Shown here one piece after another: positions 1 through 13,026 of a stretch of DNA of 64,000 nt. The notes beneath the pieces are model-generated. The model saw only the letters and a program-made list of their open reading frames with translations. It did not search any database and had not been told where the DNA came from. The translations under genes were made by a program, and so were the position numbers. The DNA is taken from positions 310,001 to 374,000 of the forward strand of contig QWDQ01000016.1 of NCBI GenBank assembly GCA_003868215.1. The letters are read 5' to 3'. This stretch comes from Pseudophaeomoniella oleicola. Taxonomy: Eukaryota > Ascomycota > Eurotiomycetes > Phaeomoniellales > Phaeomoniellaceae. Numbering within the stretch: the stretch's first letter is position 1; each line of letters opens with the position of its first letter.

Positions 1-1026
1 AATCTGGATGCGCACAGTTTGGTAAGTAGCAAGCATCATGAATCGCTGGTTTTCTATGGGACAAGATCTGAAGCATCTCGGCCTGCTCGATAAGAACTCC
101 TGCACCATCTTGACGAACTTCCCATCTCTGCCGGTACAGAGGACGATGATAGGACTTCGAGAACGGATTTCGTCGCTGACAACTTCCCTGCGAACATCTC
201 CGCTGCTCCGCAAGTTCCGTGCTTGGCATGCTTGGCACACTTTTGCTCGTCGATGCCTCGAACAGTAACTCACACATCGATCATCCTGCAGATAAGACGA
301 GCCTACGAGTAGCAGCACTCGAGTGAAATCAGCACGGCTCAGCTGGTCTCTTGAGCCAAGTTGATACAGACTCGCATCGAGACTACAGTCCATCGATACA
401 ATTTGATACTGAGCGGCTCGTTGAAGTTGCGTGACAATATTTCCAACACACCAAGTATACTTTGATCCGTTCCTTGTTAGTCCGGTTAGTTCGGCAATCG
501 CTCTCCAAGACGAGTTTAGTCGTGCAACCATCCGCCCACTTCATGTGGACTCCGCGACTCGCTGCTCGCTGATGGCTTCCTTGTACAGCAATGTGCTGTA
601 TATTTCTCGTAACGTTCTTCTTATCTATCAACTGGCTCCTGGTCCGTGCAATGTCGCTGACTCTTCCATCAACGGAGTCCTCCTCCTTCAACTGTTCGTT
701 TATAGAGATGCCAATGTTCCTTATCTTTCACCTCCCCGCTATGTTGTAGGGCGAAGAAAAGACCAGACGGTTGGCCCAATCAGCAATGGACGATACCGTG
801 TATATCTCAATCTCCATAAGAAACCGAAGGCGAATTTTAAGAGACCGAACCTTCTGATATCAGCTCCTCTAAAATCTGGATCTTGGTCTGCCAACTTCCA
901 ATATCCCTTTCTATACTTGAATTTCATAAGTATCGTCCTTGCGTCCTTCTGTCGTCGAGTCCAGCATCTTTCTTCATCATCTTTGATTGCTGTTCCATTT
1001 TCCATCAATCTTCCGTGTCGACAATA
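1..1026. other. Left flank, no supported gene
   Basis: No convincing gene lies here. A 198-codon open frame on the plus strand at 431-1027 has no recognisable domain and ends at the start of the MFS gene. The last few hundred bases are pyrimidine-rich, as expected for the promoter and leader of the MFS gene starting at 1027. Confidence 0.5.
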
Positions 1027-2812
1027 ATGGACACTAGAGAAGAACGTGATCCGGCAGCTTGGCCACCGGGGACAGTTCTCCTGGAAGACTTTCTAGGGAC
1101 AGAGAGTAAGGGAAAGTTAATATTACAACCACGACCAACCGATGATCCAAACGACCCTCTGAACTGGCCGTCATGGCGAAAACATCTCAACTTCGGACTC
1201 ACCTGCTTCTATGTGCTCATGGTCATGGTACTCCTGGATGCCGCCACTCCTACCTGGGGTCCAATGAACACCCAGCTTGGCTTCAGCTACGGTGTTTTGA
1301 ATGACAGCTATGCTGCCGGTTGTGCTGCTCTTGCTGTTGGTGCTTTGGTGCTCATCCCATTCGCTCTTAAGTTCGGCCGACGTCCCATCTACATCGTCAG
1401 TACCGCAATTCAATTCGGTATTAGCATATGGAGTGCCAAGATTCAAACCGTCGCGGACCTCATGCTTGTCAATGTCTTTAGCTGCGGTGTCGGAGCACTG
1501 GCTGAAGTCATTGTGCAAATGACCATTGCCGACGTTTACTTCGTACACCAGCGCGGTATGATGAACAGCCTTTTCATTTGGGCAAGCAACATCGGAGGCA
1601 CCCTGGGTCCTCTTGCTGCAGGGTACATCACGACATCAGAGGGCTGGAGATGGGTCTGGTGGTGGACGGCTATCCTTTTCGCCCTGTGCTTGTTTGCTTT
1701 TACTTTTGCCTACGAGGAGACCAAGTGGTCCAAGCCGGAACCCGCCGCAGCCTTGACTGGAGATCCACAGGAGGTGGTTTTGGCAAACGAACAGCCAGAT
1801 ACCGGCGCGAACCGCTCATCCGAGGACATTTCGAAGTCCGAGGAGCGTGGAAACGAGAGCAAAGGAATTGCAAAGCAGAATGTTTCCTCATCCCCAGATC
1901 TCGAAAGCCTCCATGAAGGTTCGGCGGATGACTACACCGTCACAATCAACCACGACATTCCAGTCAAGACCTATTGGCAGAGAATGTCCATAGCGACCAC
2001 TACCCCAGGAGATTTCAGTGCCTTCGTTCACCACATGTACCAGCCACTGGTGATCCTCTTCAGCAACCCCACTGTTTTCTACATGTCGCTCAGCTACGGT
2101 GTAACGGTTGCACTAGGAGACGTTTTGAGCACCACGCAGTCTACTTACCTACCCCAGGCCCCCTACAACTTCAACGCGGACCAGGTCGGTTTGATGAGTC
2201 TTCCCTCGTTCATTGGAACAACGATCGGCTCTTTCATCGTGGGCCCAATCAGTGATTGGTCAATCATCTACCTCTCCCACCGCAACAAGGGTGTCTTCGA
2301 ACCAGAGATGCGACTTTGGTGCATGCTCCCTTTCATCCCACTGGTCCTTGCCGGCTCTCTCATGGCTGGTATCGGATTAAACAACGGAAGCTCCTGGATC
2401 CTGATCGCCTTCGGTATGGCCATTCAGAAAATCGGCACGTCACCTATCAACACCGTCGCCATCACCTACATGACCGATGCATACACCGATGTAAGAGACC
2501 TTTTTCTTCCCTTTCTCATATTGCCTGAAATAAACCCCGTACTAACCAACTTTCCGTATCCAGATCATCGGAGACGCCTTAGTCGGCGTCACATTCACCC
2601 GCAACGTCACCAGCACAATCTTCATCTTCGCCCTCACCCCCTGGATCAACGACATCGGCATCAAATGGACCCTCGTCTGCATCACGCTGATCACCGTCTT
2701 CGTCTTCATGCTCGTCTTCATCTTCATCAAATGGGGCAAATACTACCGAGTCATGTATGCGCCAAAGTACAGGTACTTCGCTTCGAGACAATTCGGGGCG
2801 AGGAAATTGTAG
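1027..2812 (+). CDS. MFS transporter, DHA1 family (Hol1-like drug/polyamine exporter type)
   Basis: This is a plasma-membrane proton-coupled exporter of the fungal DHA1/Hol1-like group. Two exons (1027-2490, 2564-2812) give 570 aa. The intron at 2491-2563 has GTAAGA and CAG ends and a CTAAC branch site. The N-terminal tail ends in NDPLNWPSWRKH, typical of this group, and is followed by the first six TM helices with a GRRP loop (MFS motif A type) near residue 118. A charged central loop (about residues 235-320, rich in Ser/Glu/Lys) separates them from the second TM bundle. The last helix pair lies in exon 2, just before the cytoplasmic end. The start at 1027 was chosen because upstream in-frame codons look like leader sequence. 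The substrate cannot be told. It lies tail to tail with the aminotransferase and may belong to the same metabolic island. Confidence 0.88.
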
Positions 2813-3431
2813 AACATCTCGCCTCTTTTCTTGTTGTCGTTTTATGGCGAAGTGTGAGAGAGATAGAATGGAGGGGGTAAAGAAGCGAGAGAACAAGAGC
2901 GACTGAGTACAACGTGGAGATCTAGACGTGAAAATGTTTGATTAATGAATAGTGAAGCGGGCTTATTGCACATTTTTTTCTGGTTTTGTATCCTAGAAAG
3001 CTGTTACTGAACTCTGTTGGACACTCGACTCTGTCTCATAATAATCAGACATACTTTTTCAGCAAAATGGATATCCCACTAAGTTAATGACACACACCAA
3101 CCCAAGCATGTGCACACATGGCGTGTTGTTACTAATTATACCCTACCCCTAACTTACCGTACCTACCCTTTCTGTTTTCTGGTTCGGGATTCCTCCTGTC
3201 CTAGCGGCGTACCTGTCAGTAAGTACCTAGATAACTACCTTAGTTGGCCTCCAATTACGGTTTTGTTTCAACAATATATATATTATTTCAATAATCCTAT
3301 TCTCTACCTACAATCCGAAATGGTCTTGTGTCCTAAGGGTTGAGGGTGATCAGTGATGGGTTTGGAGTCATTGATGTTGACCTCTCATGATTAGGCCAGA
3401 GAAGTCATCTGCGAACTGTGTTTATGCGCTT
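2813..3431. other. Intergenic, convergent 3' ends
   Basis: AT-rich sequence between two convergent genes. It holds TACCTACC-type words and T-rich stretches around 2970-3060 and 3260-3300 that could serve as 3' processing signals. No gene is seen. Confidence 0.5.
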
Positions 3432-4807
3432 TCATCGAGATGTGACAGTTTGTTTCTGTTCCTCCAACATCTTCTGAACGACGCGACCTAGCGCCCTGAT
3501 CCCCTCGACGATTGCACTTTCGTTCTCCCACGCAAAACAGATACGTAGCGCTTGGGGATATACGAAATTTCTATTGTCGCCTGATACTTTGAAAATATCT
3601 CCGCCGTTGACGATGACGTTCTCTTCCTCCAATAGTCGCGCAGCAACGGAGCCGGCTTCAAGAGGAGAAGGAAGGTGATAATATATGTAGTAACCGCCGT
3701 TGACACAGATTTCAGCGTCTTCGGAGCCCAACTCTCCTCCTGTTGTTAGGAGGTGTTTTCGGATCGAGGCGACTGCAGCGCTGTAGCGTTTGAAGAGCGT
3801 CGGCACGAGAGTTTGTGTCAGATGTCTCTGAAGGTCGGAGTTCAGCAGTGTCTCTGATATGATCGAAGCCATCAGCTGACTGGGCGCGCCTCCGCTCATG
3901 GTTGAACCGCAACTAGAAAGACCTTGAATGAAGCGAGGGGTCCCTTCAGCCCAACCAGTACGGAGCCCTGGGCCGAGGATCTTGGAGAAAGATCCGTTGC
4001 TGACAACGTTTCCGAACTCAGAAGTTGGCCCTCCATCGAGCTCATGGTCGATGTCAACGAGTCGAGGAAGGACTGCCCGCGCATCGTTCGCGTCTCCCCA
4101 GCGGAGGAAATCGTAGACGTCGTCCGCAATTATCAAAGCATCGTATTTTCTGGCAAGTCTGACGAGTTGCTGACGGCGGCGCACGCTCATACACTTCCCA
4201 GACGGGTTGGCAAATGTCGGAATGGCGTAGATGATATTTCGATAGAGCTTTTGGTTCGGTAATGGTACTTTGACCTATGGAGATCTTACGGTCAGTCGAC
4301 CCAACTTTTCCAATACTGTAGCGAGGATCGTATAATGCATACCCTTTGTTCCACATCCTCGGACTGATGTACTGCATTTGCCAGACGCTCTTCAAGGTAC
4401 TGAATATCAATGCCCTCCTCGTCCTCCGGAACACCCTCCAGATCGCCTGCGAACCCATTGTCCTCGAAGATTCTGCACACCAGATGATACGTCGGGGCAA
4501 CCATGAATATCTTGTTCGTGTAAAGCGGATCGGTGAAGACCTGCAGTATGTAGGCCAGATTCTGACTGGCACCCCCGGAAATGCAGATTCGTTCGGTGGT
4601 CGTCCATGGCGAAGAATAGTAATCAGCCAGCCAAGTAGCAATGGCGTCGCGAAGAGGCTTATATCCTGGATCATCGCCATATAGAAGGGACGGAGTTGCT
4701 AACGCCGGCGTTGTGAGGACGCGCTCGGAAGCGTCCAAGAGTAGTGCCGTTGGAAGTAAATCGGCCGACGGCCAGCCTTTAAACAGATCAATCATGACGG
4801 CAACCAC
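3432..4807 (-). CDS. PLP-dependent aminotransferase, class I/II (fold type I)
   Basis: Likely moves an amino group between an amino acid and a 2-oxo acid, in the cytosol. The two exons on the minus strand are 4807-4343 and 4274-3432. The intron at 4342-4275 has GTATGC and TAG ends and is phase 0. The protein is 435 aa. Visible family marks are GDDPGYKPLRDAIA near residue 44, the SGGASQNLAYI cofactor loop, IPTFANPSGK near residue 174, IADDVYDFLRW, and the Schiff-base lysine K253 in SFSKILGPGLRTGW. The layout matches the fungal 2-aminoadipate / valine-pyruvate type subgroup, not classical AAT. Met5 (ATGATTGATC) is an equally good start. It is divergent from the Zn2Cys6 gene across a 0.8-kb spacer, so regulation by that factor is plausible but unproven. 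Confidence 0.88.
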
Positions 4808-5582
4808 GATAGAAGATCAATTCAGAGAGAGATCCTTGTTCGAGAATTGAGATATGTACTGAGAGCGATATTCCCAATATCAGACAGCCGGATTGCTCGC
4901 ACCAACTGGTCAGCTTTCCCTGTCCCTGTCCCTACCTTTGTCAACCCCAGCGATGGGCGATTTTCATTTCCCACACGTCTACACGCCATGATGGTCCGAA
5001 AGCGGTCGTCAACAACTTCGAAATCGAAATGATAAGTTTTCGATCGTGAAGGGAAGTGGTCAGCGAGCAGGCCACTCAGCCTTGAATCGAGAATGGGATG
5101 GTCTGGTTGTAATTAGTAAGTACCTAACCACTGGAATGTATTATTGTATGTATTGTATACTGTACTGTATCGAACTCCGTACCGAAAGTATCCACCAACG
5201 GAGTGAATTACGGAGTAACGTTATTGCTGAGATGTTGGAACCTTTCCTAATATGGAATGGTCGCACAGGCACTCGCCTATCTCGCACTCGCTGACTATTG
5301 CCTCTTCTGAGCTTATCAGTATTTCCTTAACGTTACCTTTCAATATTGAGAGGGCACACGATAATGGGTCCCGATCTTATCAGTTGTCAGGATTTGCCCC
5401 GGATGATCGGAAACGAAGCTATGGGCAGACTTTCTAGATCAACCTAAACTCGACCGCTAATAAGGAGGTCTGGAAGCGTCGCCGTCTCATTGCTCGCTGA
5501 CTCCTTCCTTGTATGCCACAATGCAGCTATCCTGAGAAGGGTATGCATTGGCCTGACAGCTTGGTTGTCCAGTCCATCGAGG
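4808..5582. other. Divergent promoter region
   Basis: Spacer between the divergent aminotransferase and transcription-factor genes. It contains an alternating TGTATTGTATACTGTACTGTAT stretch near 5140-5170. Only short frames are present and none is supported as a gene. Confidence 0.45.
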
Positions 5583-7736
5583 ATGCCCATCAAGAAAACC
5601 AAGACATTCTCTGGGTAAGGAAGCCGAATCTTACCAAGTCAGCAACGGTTCTGACCATCTCTCTAGGTGTTGGACATGTCGCCGGCGAAAGGTCAAGTGC
5701 GATACGACCAATCCTCGCTGCCAACGTTGTGAACGGGCCGGTCTTGTTTGTGATGGCTATGGGATACCGCTCCATTGGGTTTCTGCCGACGATGTTGTCC
5801 CACCTTCTGCCATCAAAAGGCAGGCGATGCTTCTTCCACGTAAGGCTTCTACACCAATGTCCTGAAACGATAGATTGCTAATGATGAATAGGATCCGCCG
5901 CTCCGTACATTAGCCCTCGAGATCTAGATCGTATACTTTCGGATCTCGATGATGATTTTGCAGGACCAGAGCGACAAGCAGGCCCGTTCACGATTTTCAG
6001 AGTATACGAACGTAAGTGGTTGGACATTTACCTATCCCTGGTGTTCAATGCTGATATGATGACTGCAGAGCATCGTGAGAGTGCCTTGGCTATCTCGCAA
6101 AAGCCGAAGCAGAACTCTGCTGATCGGTACCCCGACCACGAAGTCGACTCTGACAGCGAGATTGGACTTGGAGACGCCATCTACAGCGACAGGCGCTCCA
6201 TGCCAGTCTTTCAAAGAATAAAGAACACGACTGATACCGTAACCTCTAGCGAATTGAGCTGTCAACGAGAGGATCGCTTCATCCGGACAACACCAACACT
6301 TCTGAACTTTTCGAGTCCAGCCCTGTCGACTGTGCCGACTCCTCTGAGGCATCACCAAAATGCATTGACAGCACGCTTGATACATCATTATCTGCACAAC
6401 GTTACGGAGCTGCTTCAACCGATTACGCACCCACAAAACCCATACAAGACTGTATACCTGCCCAGAGCCATTCTCGGCTCAGGCGATCTACTATACGTTG
6501 GATGCAAGGCAGCCGAACCTACGCCATTCAGTAACATCGCAATGTTCTACTCCTTGATGGCTACTTCAGCGTTCCATCTGCAGGGAGTGGAAGAGTCCGA
6601 CCCCGGTCGAAAACTTGATAGTATAGCGGCAAATTTTCGTGCATTGGCCTATCAGAATCTACGAAAAGCGCTTTCGGGTCCCCTAGATACCGAGAATCTC
6701 CAGACGATCATGTCGGTGATGTTGTCGTTCATAACTATTGACGTAAGTTCATCTCGCGTTTGGTGAATCACATGATTAACTTCTACAGGTTATGGAAGGT
6801 GGGATGACCGAGTTCTGGGTGCATTTAGATGCGTGCAACCAGCTTCAAACGATGTGGAAGCATGACGATATACTCACCAAAACCGGAAAGCGCTTACGAT
6901 CAGTCTTCTTTCTGCAGAGCACCATCTCATATTCGACTGAATGGCAGCCAAACGATGATTGCTACTCGTCGACCGATGTTCCTCCGGAGATCCAACAGAT
7001 ACCCCTCATACTACAGTCAATCGACGATGAATGCCTTCAATATACATACGGAATTACTGCACGACTTACATGCTATATTCGCCAAATCACCGTTTTATTC
7101 CAGTACATCTCATATCATGTTTCACGAGACGCAGAGATTCCATCAAGTCTTGTCGATGCCTGCTGTGACCTCGGTACTAGCTTGAGATCCTGGTCCTTCG
7201 CATCCGAGAACCCGCTATCTATCGACGAGTTTGGATTGCCGATGGTCTCTCTGCTGGAATGTCATGTGCTTGCCTTTTATCATGCAATCCGAATATTCTA
7301 CTTGACCCATATCTCTGCTTATCTTATGAAGGACGTGACGGGGTACGATACGGAAGACCCTGAAGACGACATCCAGTCACACGTGCAGCTTGTTTCCGAC
7401 TACTTGAGACAGCTCGATGCACTGAAGTCGTACAACAATATCGTTAAACAAGCCGCTCCCATAACCTGGCCGGGATTTATAGCCTCGTTGGAAGCATCGC
7501 CGGACACACGGGACGTCTGGCGGCAGTGGTGGAGCAGTATGCTTCAATACAAGATTGGAAACATCGCCACACTTTGGCAGTTCGTGCAGGAAGCATGGCA
7601 CTTCGCAGACAATGCCCAAGCCGACAGTGCCAACGGTGTGGATGTAGCCCCACAAACCAATGAGAAGCGCAGTCAAGTACTTCCATTCTGGAGGAAGATA
7701 CTGAGGGAACAAGGCCGAAAGATAATTGCATTATAA
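5583..7736 (+). CDS. Zn2Cys6 fungal-specific transcription factor
   Basis: A nuclear DNA-binding regulator. Five exons were resolved by frame: 5583-5614, 5667-5839, 5892-6011, 6069-6742 and 6789-7736, giving 648 aa. The tiny first exon supplies MPIKKTKTFSG. The zinc cluster follows at once with cysteines C12, C15, C22, C29, C32 and C39 (CWTCRRRKVKCD, then CQRCERAGLVC). The rest matches the large ARCA/UME6-type fungal TF group, with a GPFTIFRVYE motif near residue 100 and a long helical middle-homology region in exons 4-5. The exon-1 start is favoured because it makes the classical Lys-rich lead-in to the first Cys pair. Its place amid transporters and redox enzymes suggests a pathway-specific regulator, but target genes cannot be read from the sequence. 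Confidence 0.9.
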
Positions 7737-8938
7737 CCGAAAGCAACAGGGAAGAGAAGGAATTCCTCGAACGAGGATTGATGCATTGCGTTGTACCAAT
7801 ACCGATATTTGCCTGCCCACCTGGGTCGTTGACTGCATGAATGACCAACTCTTTGAAATTTCGAGACAGATACCCTAGTTATAATGTATGATTGATGATT
7901 GATTTCACGAGTTAGAACTTACCTGCCCTCCTATAAGATTTCCACTTACCTAGTTTCTAGATAGTAATGAGTCCCATATTGACACCTGCTTCGGTCCGTC
8001 CGTCATGAAGATCCGAGCGGATTTGCTCCAGGCTGTAGTTATAGTCCTAGGTCAAGGTATATTTCGGACAACCCTAACACCGCTCCCAACACTGAGGAAT
8101 ACCAGCAACAATTGCACAACGAGATAGACGCTCAACTTAAAAAAAGAACGATATATTTATCGACTAGCGTCCGAAGAGGAACTCACTGAGAGCATAAGAA
8201 CTTGAAAGACTCTTTGACTTGACAAATCCGAGACTACAACGATTTGACTATCTCGGCGACTGCAAATCCCTTGCTTGGTATTGCTGAACCCGATAGACCG
8301 CACTTCGCCGGGATGTCGAGCAGTCTTGTCTTCAAGGGTCGGCAAGTATCAATCATCCACAGGCAGCATTCGAATCTGAAAGCAGGATAATAGACATCAG
8401 GGCTGCTGTCCTTGCTGATGCTACTGGACTTGGTAAGACTATCGAGCTTTTAGGTTACAGTAAACATCATAAAATATCAGCCTCAACTGCAGACCTCCGT
8501 CTACTAGCTTAAATTAGCAGCGGCTTCAACTTAACTTCGAATTGGGCTCAACTATGGTTCCATACTGGCTCGGAATCTTATCGTATGGCAGTACTGAAGT
8601 ATCTAGTAATCAATTACAAGACATCACCCGCACGAAATAGCAGATCGGTAGTGCGGCACAGTAGTAAAGAAGGTAAAGAATTGCCGTATTACGATAGACG
8701 ATGATGCGCCTAAGTCCGCTTAATACCGAACAAAACGTAACCTGCGCGTCCCCGTCCCCGCATCGTCGCCGTCTTCTCCATGACATACGTAACCGCAAAT
8801 TGCCATTCTCCCTCTCTCTATCAGGTACTGACTAAGCTGCTTCTTCTTCTTCTACCTTCTGTCCATCTTTGATACCTGTGAAAGAATCTGTTCCCAAGGG
8901 TCCGTCAGCGACTAGTATATTTCATTCAGGACGGCACA
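7737..8938. other. Intergenic, no gene seen
   Basis: 1.2 kb with only short uninformative frames on both strands. The last 100 bases before 8939 are pyrimidine-rich (CTTCTTCTTCTTCTACC near 8841), a common fungal core-promoter pattern upstream of the aldo-keto reductase. Confidence 0.45.
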
Positions 8939-10178
8939 ATGGCTCCTACGTCGGCACAGTCGAGGTATAAAATGAACTCGGGGTATGAGATACCGGTTCT
9001 GGGGTTAGGTGTAAGTTTGCTATCATTTCGGACGCTTGTCCCTGTCTATGTACCTGCATAGCTACATGATCTGCATGATGAAAGTCTAACAGGCGAAATC
9101 TTGATAATAGGTCTACCAAACGTGCGTTCCCCAACTCTTAATGTGGAGGAAGAAGATGGAATTCCATCCATGGTTCTGATGATGATTTTTTTGGAATATC
9201 TAGGCCAGAAGATGTCACGGAAGATATTGTTCTGAAGGCGCTGAAAGCTGGATACCGACATGTAAGTACGAACGATCTGTGGCTGGCTGGCTCACCAAGC
9301 AAATGATTTACCAATGGACGATTCTCACTCGTTGACAACGTTTTCCAGATCGACTCGGCTCAGGGGTATAAGAACGAGGCAGGTTGTGGAGAGGCGATCA
9401 AGAAGTCTGGCATCCCGCGGTCGGAGATCTTTCTCACCACCAAGGTCCATTTGACGAATCAAGGATATGAGAAAGCGGTAGCTTCGATTGATGAATCGCT
9501 CCAGAAGGCGGGAGTGGATTATTTTGACTTGTACGTTTGTCTCGGGACATGGCCATCTGTGACTACAGCCATTCATCCTAACCATCCGACAGGATCTTGG
9601 TCCACTGCCCCTACGGAGGCAAAGAAGCCCGTGAAGGCTCATGGAGAGCTATCGTCGAAGCGCAGAAAGCCGGAAAGGTTCGATCGCTCGGTGTCTCCAA
9701 CTACGGCGTGCACCACCTTGACGAACTTGAGGCTTACATCAAGAGCGGGGTTGGAGGCAGCATCGACGTCGCCCAATATGAGATCCATCCTTGGCTTCCG
9801 CGGAACGACATCGTGCAGTGGCTAACAAAACGTAATATCATTGTTGAGGCTTATTCGCCGCTTGTTCGCGCCAAACGAATGGATGAGCCAGTGTTGCATA
9901 AATTAGCGGAGGCATGCAAGAAAACACCGGCGCAGATCCTCGTTCGATGGAGCTTACAGATGGTACGTTACATGCAAGAACATTTGTACGCGCTGTAGAT
10001 GCTAAACCAATTCCAACAGGGCCATGTTCCGCTACCGAAATCCGTCAGCGAATCACGCGTCCTCGAGAATATGAACGTATTTGACTTCGAGATTCCTCAA
10101 GCATTGATGGATGAGCTCACCACCACTGAGTACTCACCTGTCTGTTGGGATCCGACCGTCAGCAAGCTTGAGGAGTAG
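8939..10178 (+). CDS. Aldo-keto reductase
   Basis: NADPH-dependent carbonyl reductase of the AKR superfamily (TIM barrel, soluble). Six exons (8939-9010, 9111-9121, 9204-9261, 9349-9530, 9593-9962, 10020-10178) give 283 aa. Exon 2 is a microexon of 11 nt encoding VYQ plus two bases. All four catalytic residues are present: D49 and Y54 in IDSAQGYKNE, K79 in FLTTKV and H112 in LILVHCP. GVSNYGVHHL and QYEIHPWL are standard AKR signatures, and PLPKSVSESRVLEN is the cofactor-binding end. The length is close to the shorter fungal 2,5-diketo-gluconate-reductase-like group. Every junction keeps frame and the family alignment. The substrate is unknown, and a role with the neighbouring oxidoreductase is inferred from position. 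Confidence 0.93.
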
Positions 10179-11195
10179 GTACATGAACAGTGTGTTGGTT
10201 GTACGGAGCAGTACTTGTTTGGGCTAGATAGATAACGTACATAAGACATCAGGTTGGTGGGAACATATAGCAATCACGACAAAGCCAACACAACAACACA
10301 CCATCCACATCGCCCAACACCCAACACCCAACCCTTCTTCCCTCCCTTGTATATACACTCTTCTTGATCATCTTACACCAGGCAAAATGGACCATGAAAA
10401 GGTTTGTTTTTTTGTAGCCAAAAATAACAGGAATGAGAGTACCGCAGCACGCTCAACAAGACCGTCATGTTCGATGTGCAATGAACAGATAGTCTCGTGG
10501 ACCCCCGCCTTTTTGATCGCAGGGCAAAATCCTTCCCAAGGTAAGTATGAAGAAAAAAAAAGAAGAAAAAAGAAAAAGGGAAACAGAAGGGAGGGAAGAG
10601 AATTATTTATACTTGGATTTGTTGACAAGTGCGCGATGCGGAGAGGGGAGTTCTGCCGGGGCGGTCAGAAGGGGGAAGCGAGTTGTAAGTCAAACACGTC
10701 AAACATGCAATACAGTATTATTATTATTGGTGAATGCGTCAAACAATGACTTACCTTCCAACACTACAACACAGTCAAGATTAACAGAATAGGTACTGCA
10801 GTTGATTCACTACACCTTTCTTTCAGTACCTAAGTGGCCTGCTCAATTGAAGTCTCGTCTTCACTGCAGTAAAGTACCAGCCAATGGGAGACTTACATCA
10901 GATAACCCGTTATCGGCTTTTACGTAGTATTGTTTCTTATCTGTTAGTGTTTTTTTCTTAACGGAGTTCAGCTATCGCAAATCAGTCCGATGATTGTGCA
11001 CTCGTTACAGGTAAGACTCAGGTACGGTATGTTACATGTAATAGTTCTTCTGAGCGGGATGGTAGTGGGGTGTACCTATCCTACACCTTATGACTATGCT
11101 GTCTATATAGCTGAGAAGAAGAAGACATCTCTCGTCTTTTCATCTTGTTCTTCGAAGAGCACTGGAGCAGATCAGTGACGGCAGATCGTGTTACT
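10179..11195. other. Intergenic with A/G-rich tract
   Basis: 1 kb without a supported gene. A purine tract of A and G runs at about 10549-10600. Several TACCTA words and short AT-rich stretches follow. The last 90 bases before 11196 contain a CTATATAG element (11101-11108) that could be a TATA box for the FAD oxidoreductase. Confidence 0.45.
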
Positions 11196-13026
11196 ATGGG
11201 GAATTCGTGGTCTGTGTTTGGCCCACGCTCAACCGTCACCGAGTCAGGGCAAACATCCATCTCGAGCGTCAAGGAAGTCACCTCGACAAACACTTCTCGC
11301 GAGCTCTTCGGCTTCCCTAAACGAGACGGTCCTTCTCTGTCATACTGGCTGCAGACCGTGCAGGGGGATCCTCTTCTGAACCATCGCACGACGCCTGAGG
11401 TGCCTCGATCTGCAGACATTGTTGTCATCGGATCTGGCGTAAGTAGTGTCACCCTCGGCAACGGACCACAAGATGGCTGGCTAAGGACTCTTCATATAGT
11501 TGACCGGGACCTTGGTTGCAAAACACTGCCTTGCTACCTGGCCGGATAAGAGTGTGGTGGTCCTCGAGGCCCGTGAGTTCTGCTCTGGCGCTACCGGCCG
11601 CAATGCCGGTCACTGCAAGCCTGACCAGTGGCGCGGATTCCAACAGTATGAGAAGATGTTTGGTACCCAGCAGGCCCTCAAAGTGCGTCTAGCACTCTGC
11701 GATACTCTCCAGGTTCTGATGTGACATGACAGATTTTGCAAAACGAGCAGCAGACATGGTCTAGCCTGGTGCAGTACGCCCGAGAAAACAAGGTTGACTG
11801 CGATCTCTGGGTCGGCGACACTCTAGATGTCCCGGTGACTCCAGAGCTGGCGAACACTGCAAAGGAGTGTTTCGAAAGTCTTAAGGCAGCCGGCGGAAAG
11901 GTCGACCACATCAAGGTTACACATGATCCGGCCGAAGCAGCAAAAGTTCTGATGACTATCTCTGAGTATCTGTGACATAGCTGACTCCCATGCAGATAAG
12001 CCGAATCAAAGACGCGCAGGCATGTTATGCCTGGCCTGGATCGACTCTGCACCCCTGGAAGCTTGCAGCGCACGTCATGCGTGACAATCTGAAAAAGGGT
12101 GCAAACCTTCAAACCCACGTCCAAGTCACGCATGTCAAACAGTCCCCTCATAGCCCTGGAAAATGGATCGTTGAAAGCGAACGGGGCGAGATTGAATGCT
12201 CACAGGTCATTCACGCAACAAATGCATACAGTTCTGCGCTCGAGCCGTCCCTGCGTAAACTCATTAACCCTATACCTCACACGTGTGACAAAGTCGTTCC
12301 CCCAGTGACTTTTGAGAAGCCCAAAGGCCTTCAGAGCTCATATGGTGTTCTACTCCCCGACGGGGCAATGTTCTCCATCAACCCGCGATCAACAAGCGAC
12401 GGCATGATTCTGTTTGGTGGCAGCAATCCCGGCCAACGGGAGTTCGAGCAGTGGCTCGAAGAGCACCCAGAGAAATGCATAGATGATGGCCTGCTAGGTT
12501 TCAAATCCGTGACAGACGCTGTACAAGAATTCGCAGAGTCCGAATTGATAGGATGGACAGACGATTCCGCGGATCCGGGGAAATTCGACTGCTATAGCTG
12601 GAGTGGTATCATTGCAGTGGTAAGTTCAACCATCGGCCATAGTGCTGTTTGGATCCTAAACGTGTGCTAATCTTATACTCGTGCAGAGCGCGGATGGTGT
12701 GCCACTCGTAGGACAACTGCCGGGACTACCAGGCCAATGGATCTGCGCCGGCCACAACGGACAGTAAGTTTCGATTGCAGATATTTCCTTTCCCTTCCTC
12801 CACCAAGCAACGCTATACTTGCTTCATTCAATCGCGGGCTAACTAACAACCTGAAACTCCCTACAGTGGAATGGCTCGCATCTTCACAGCAGCTCCGGGT
12901 CTGGTCAAGTTGATGGGCGGTAGTACCTGGGAAGATACACAGCTACCGGACGTCTACCAACTCACGCCAGAGCGAGTCGAACGGCTGAAGCAGCGTATCG
13001 AGATGGGAACCGCCTTCCGTCTATGA
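11196..13026 (+). CDS. FAD-dependent oxidoreductase, DAO family
   Basis: Flavoprotein amine/amino-acid oxidase or dehydrogenase of the DAO fold (PF01266 type, OrdL-like). Six exons (11196-11438, 11500-11682, 11733-11945, 11996-12619, 12687-12763, 12867-13026) give 499 aa. Joining exons 1 and 2 rebuilds the dinucleotide-binding loop IVVIGSGLTGTLVAK (about residues 75-89) and VVLEAREFCSGATGRNAGHC follows. AGHNGHGMARIFTAAPGL, the C-terminal FAD contact, is formed across the last intron. Intron 3 uses an unusual GTTCTG donor with a clean CTGAC branch site, and no better donor gives a viable intron. The family commonly oxidises secondary amines or amino acids. A role beside the aminotransferase and aldo-keto reductase would fit amine or amino-acid breakdown, as an inference. 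An in-frame upstream Met at 11145 is a less likely start. Confidence 0.9.

Noticed and set aside
431-1027. 198-codon plus-strand frame before the MFS gene
   Set aside because: No domain or protein-like composition. It ends inside the MFS start region and reads like leader and promoter sequence.
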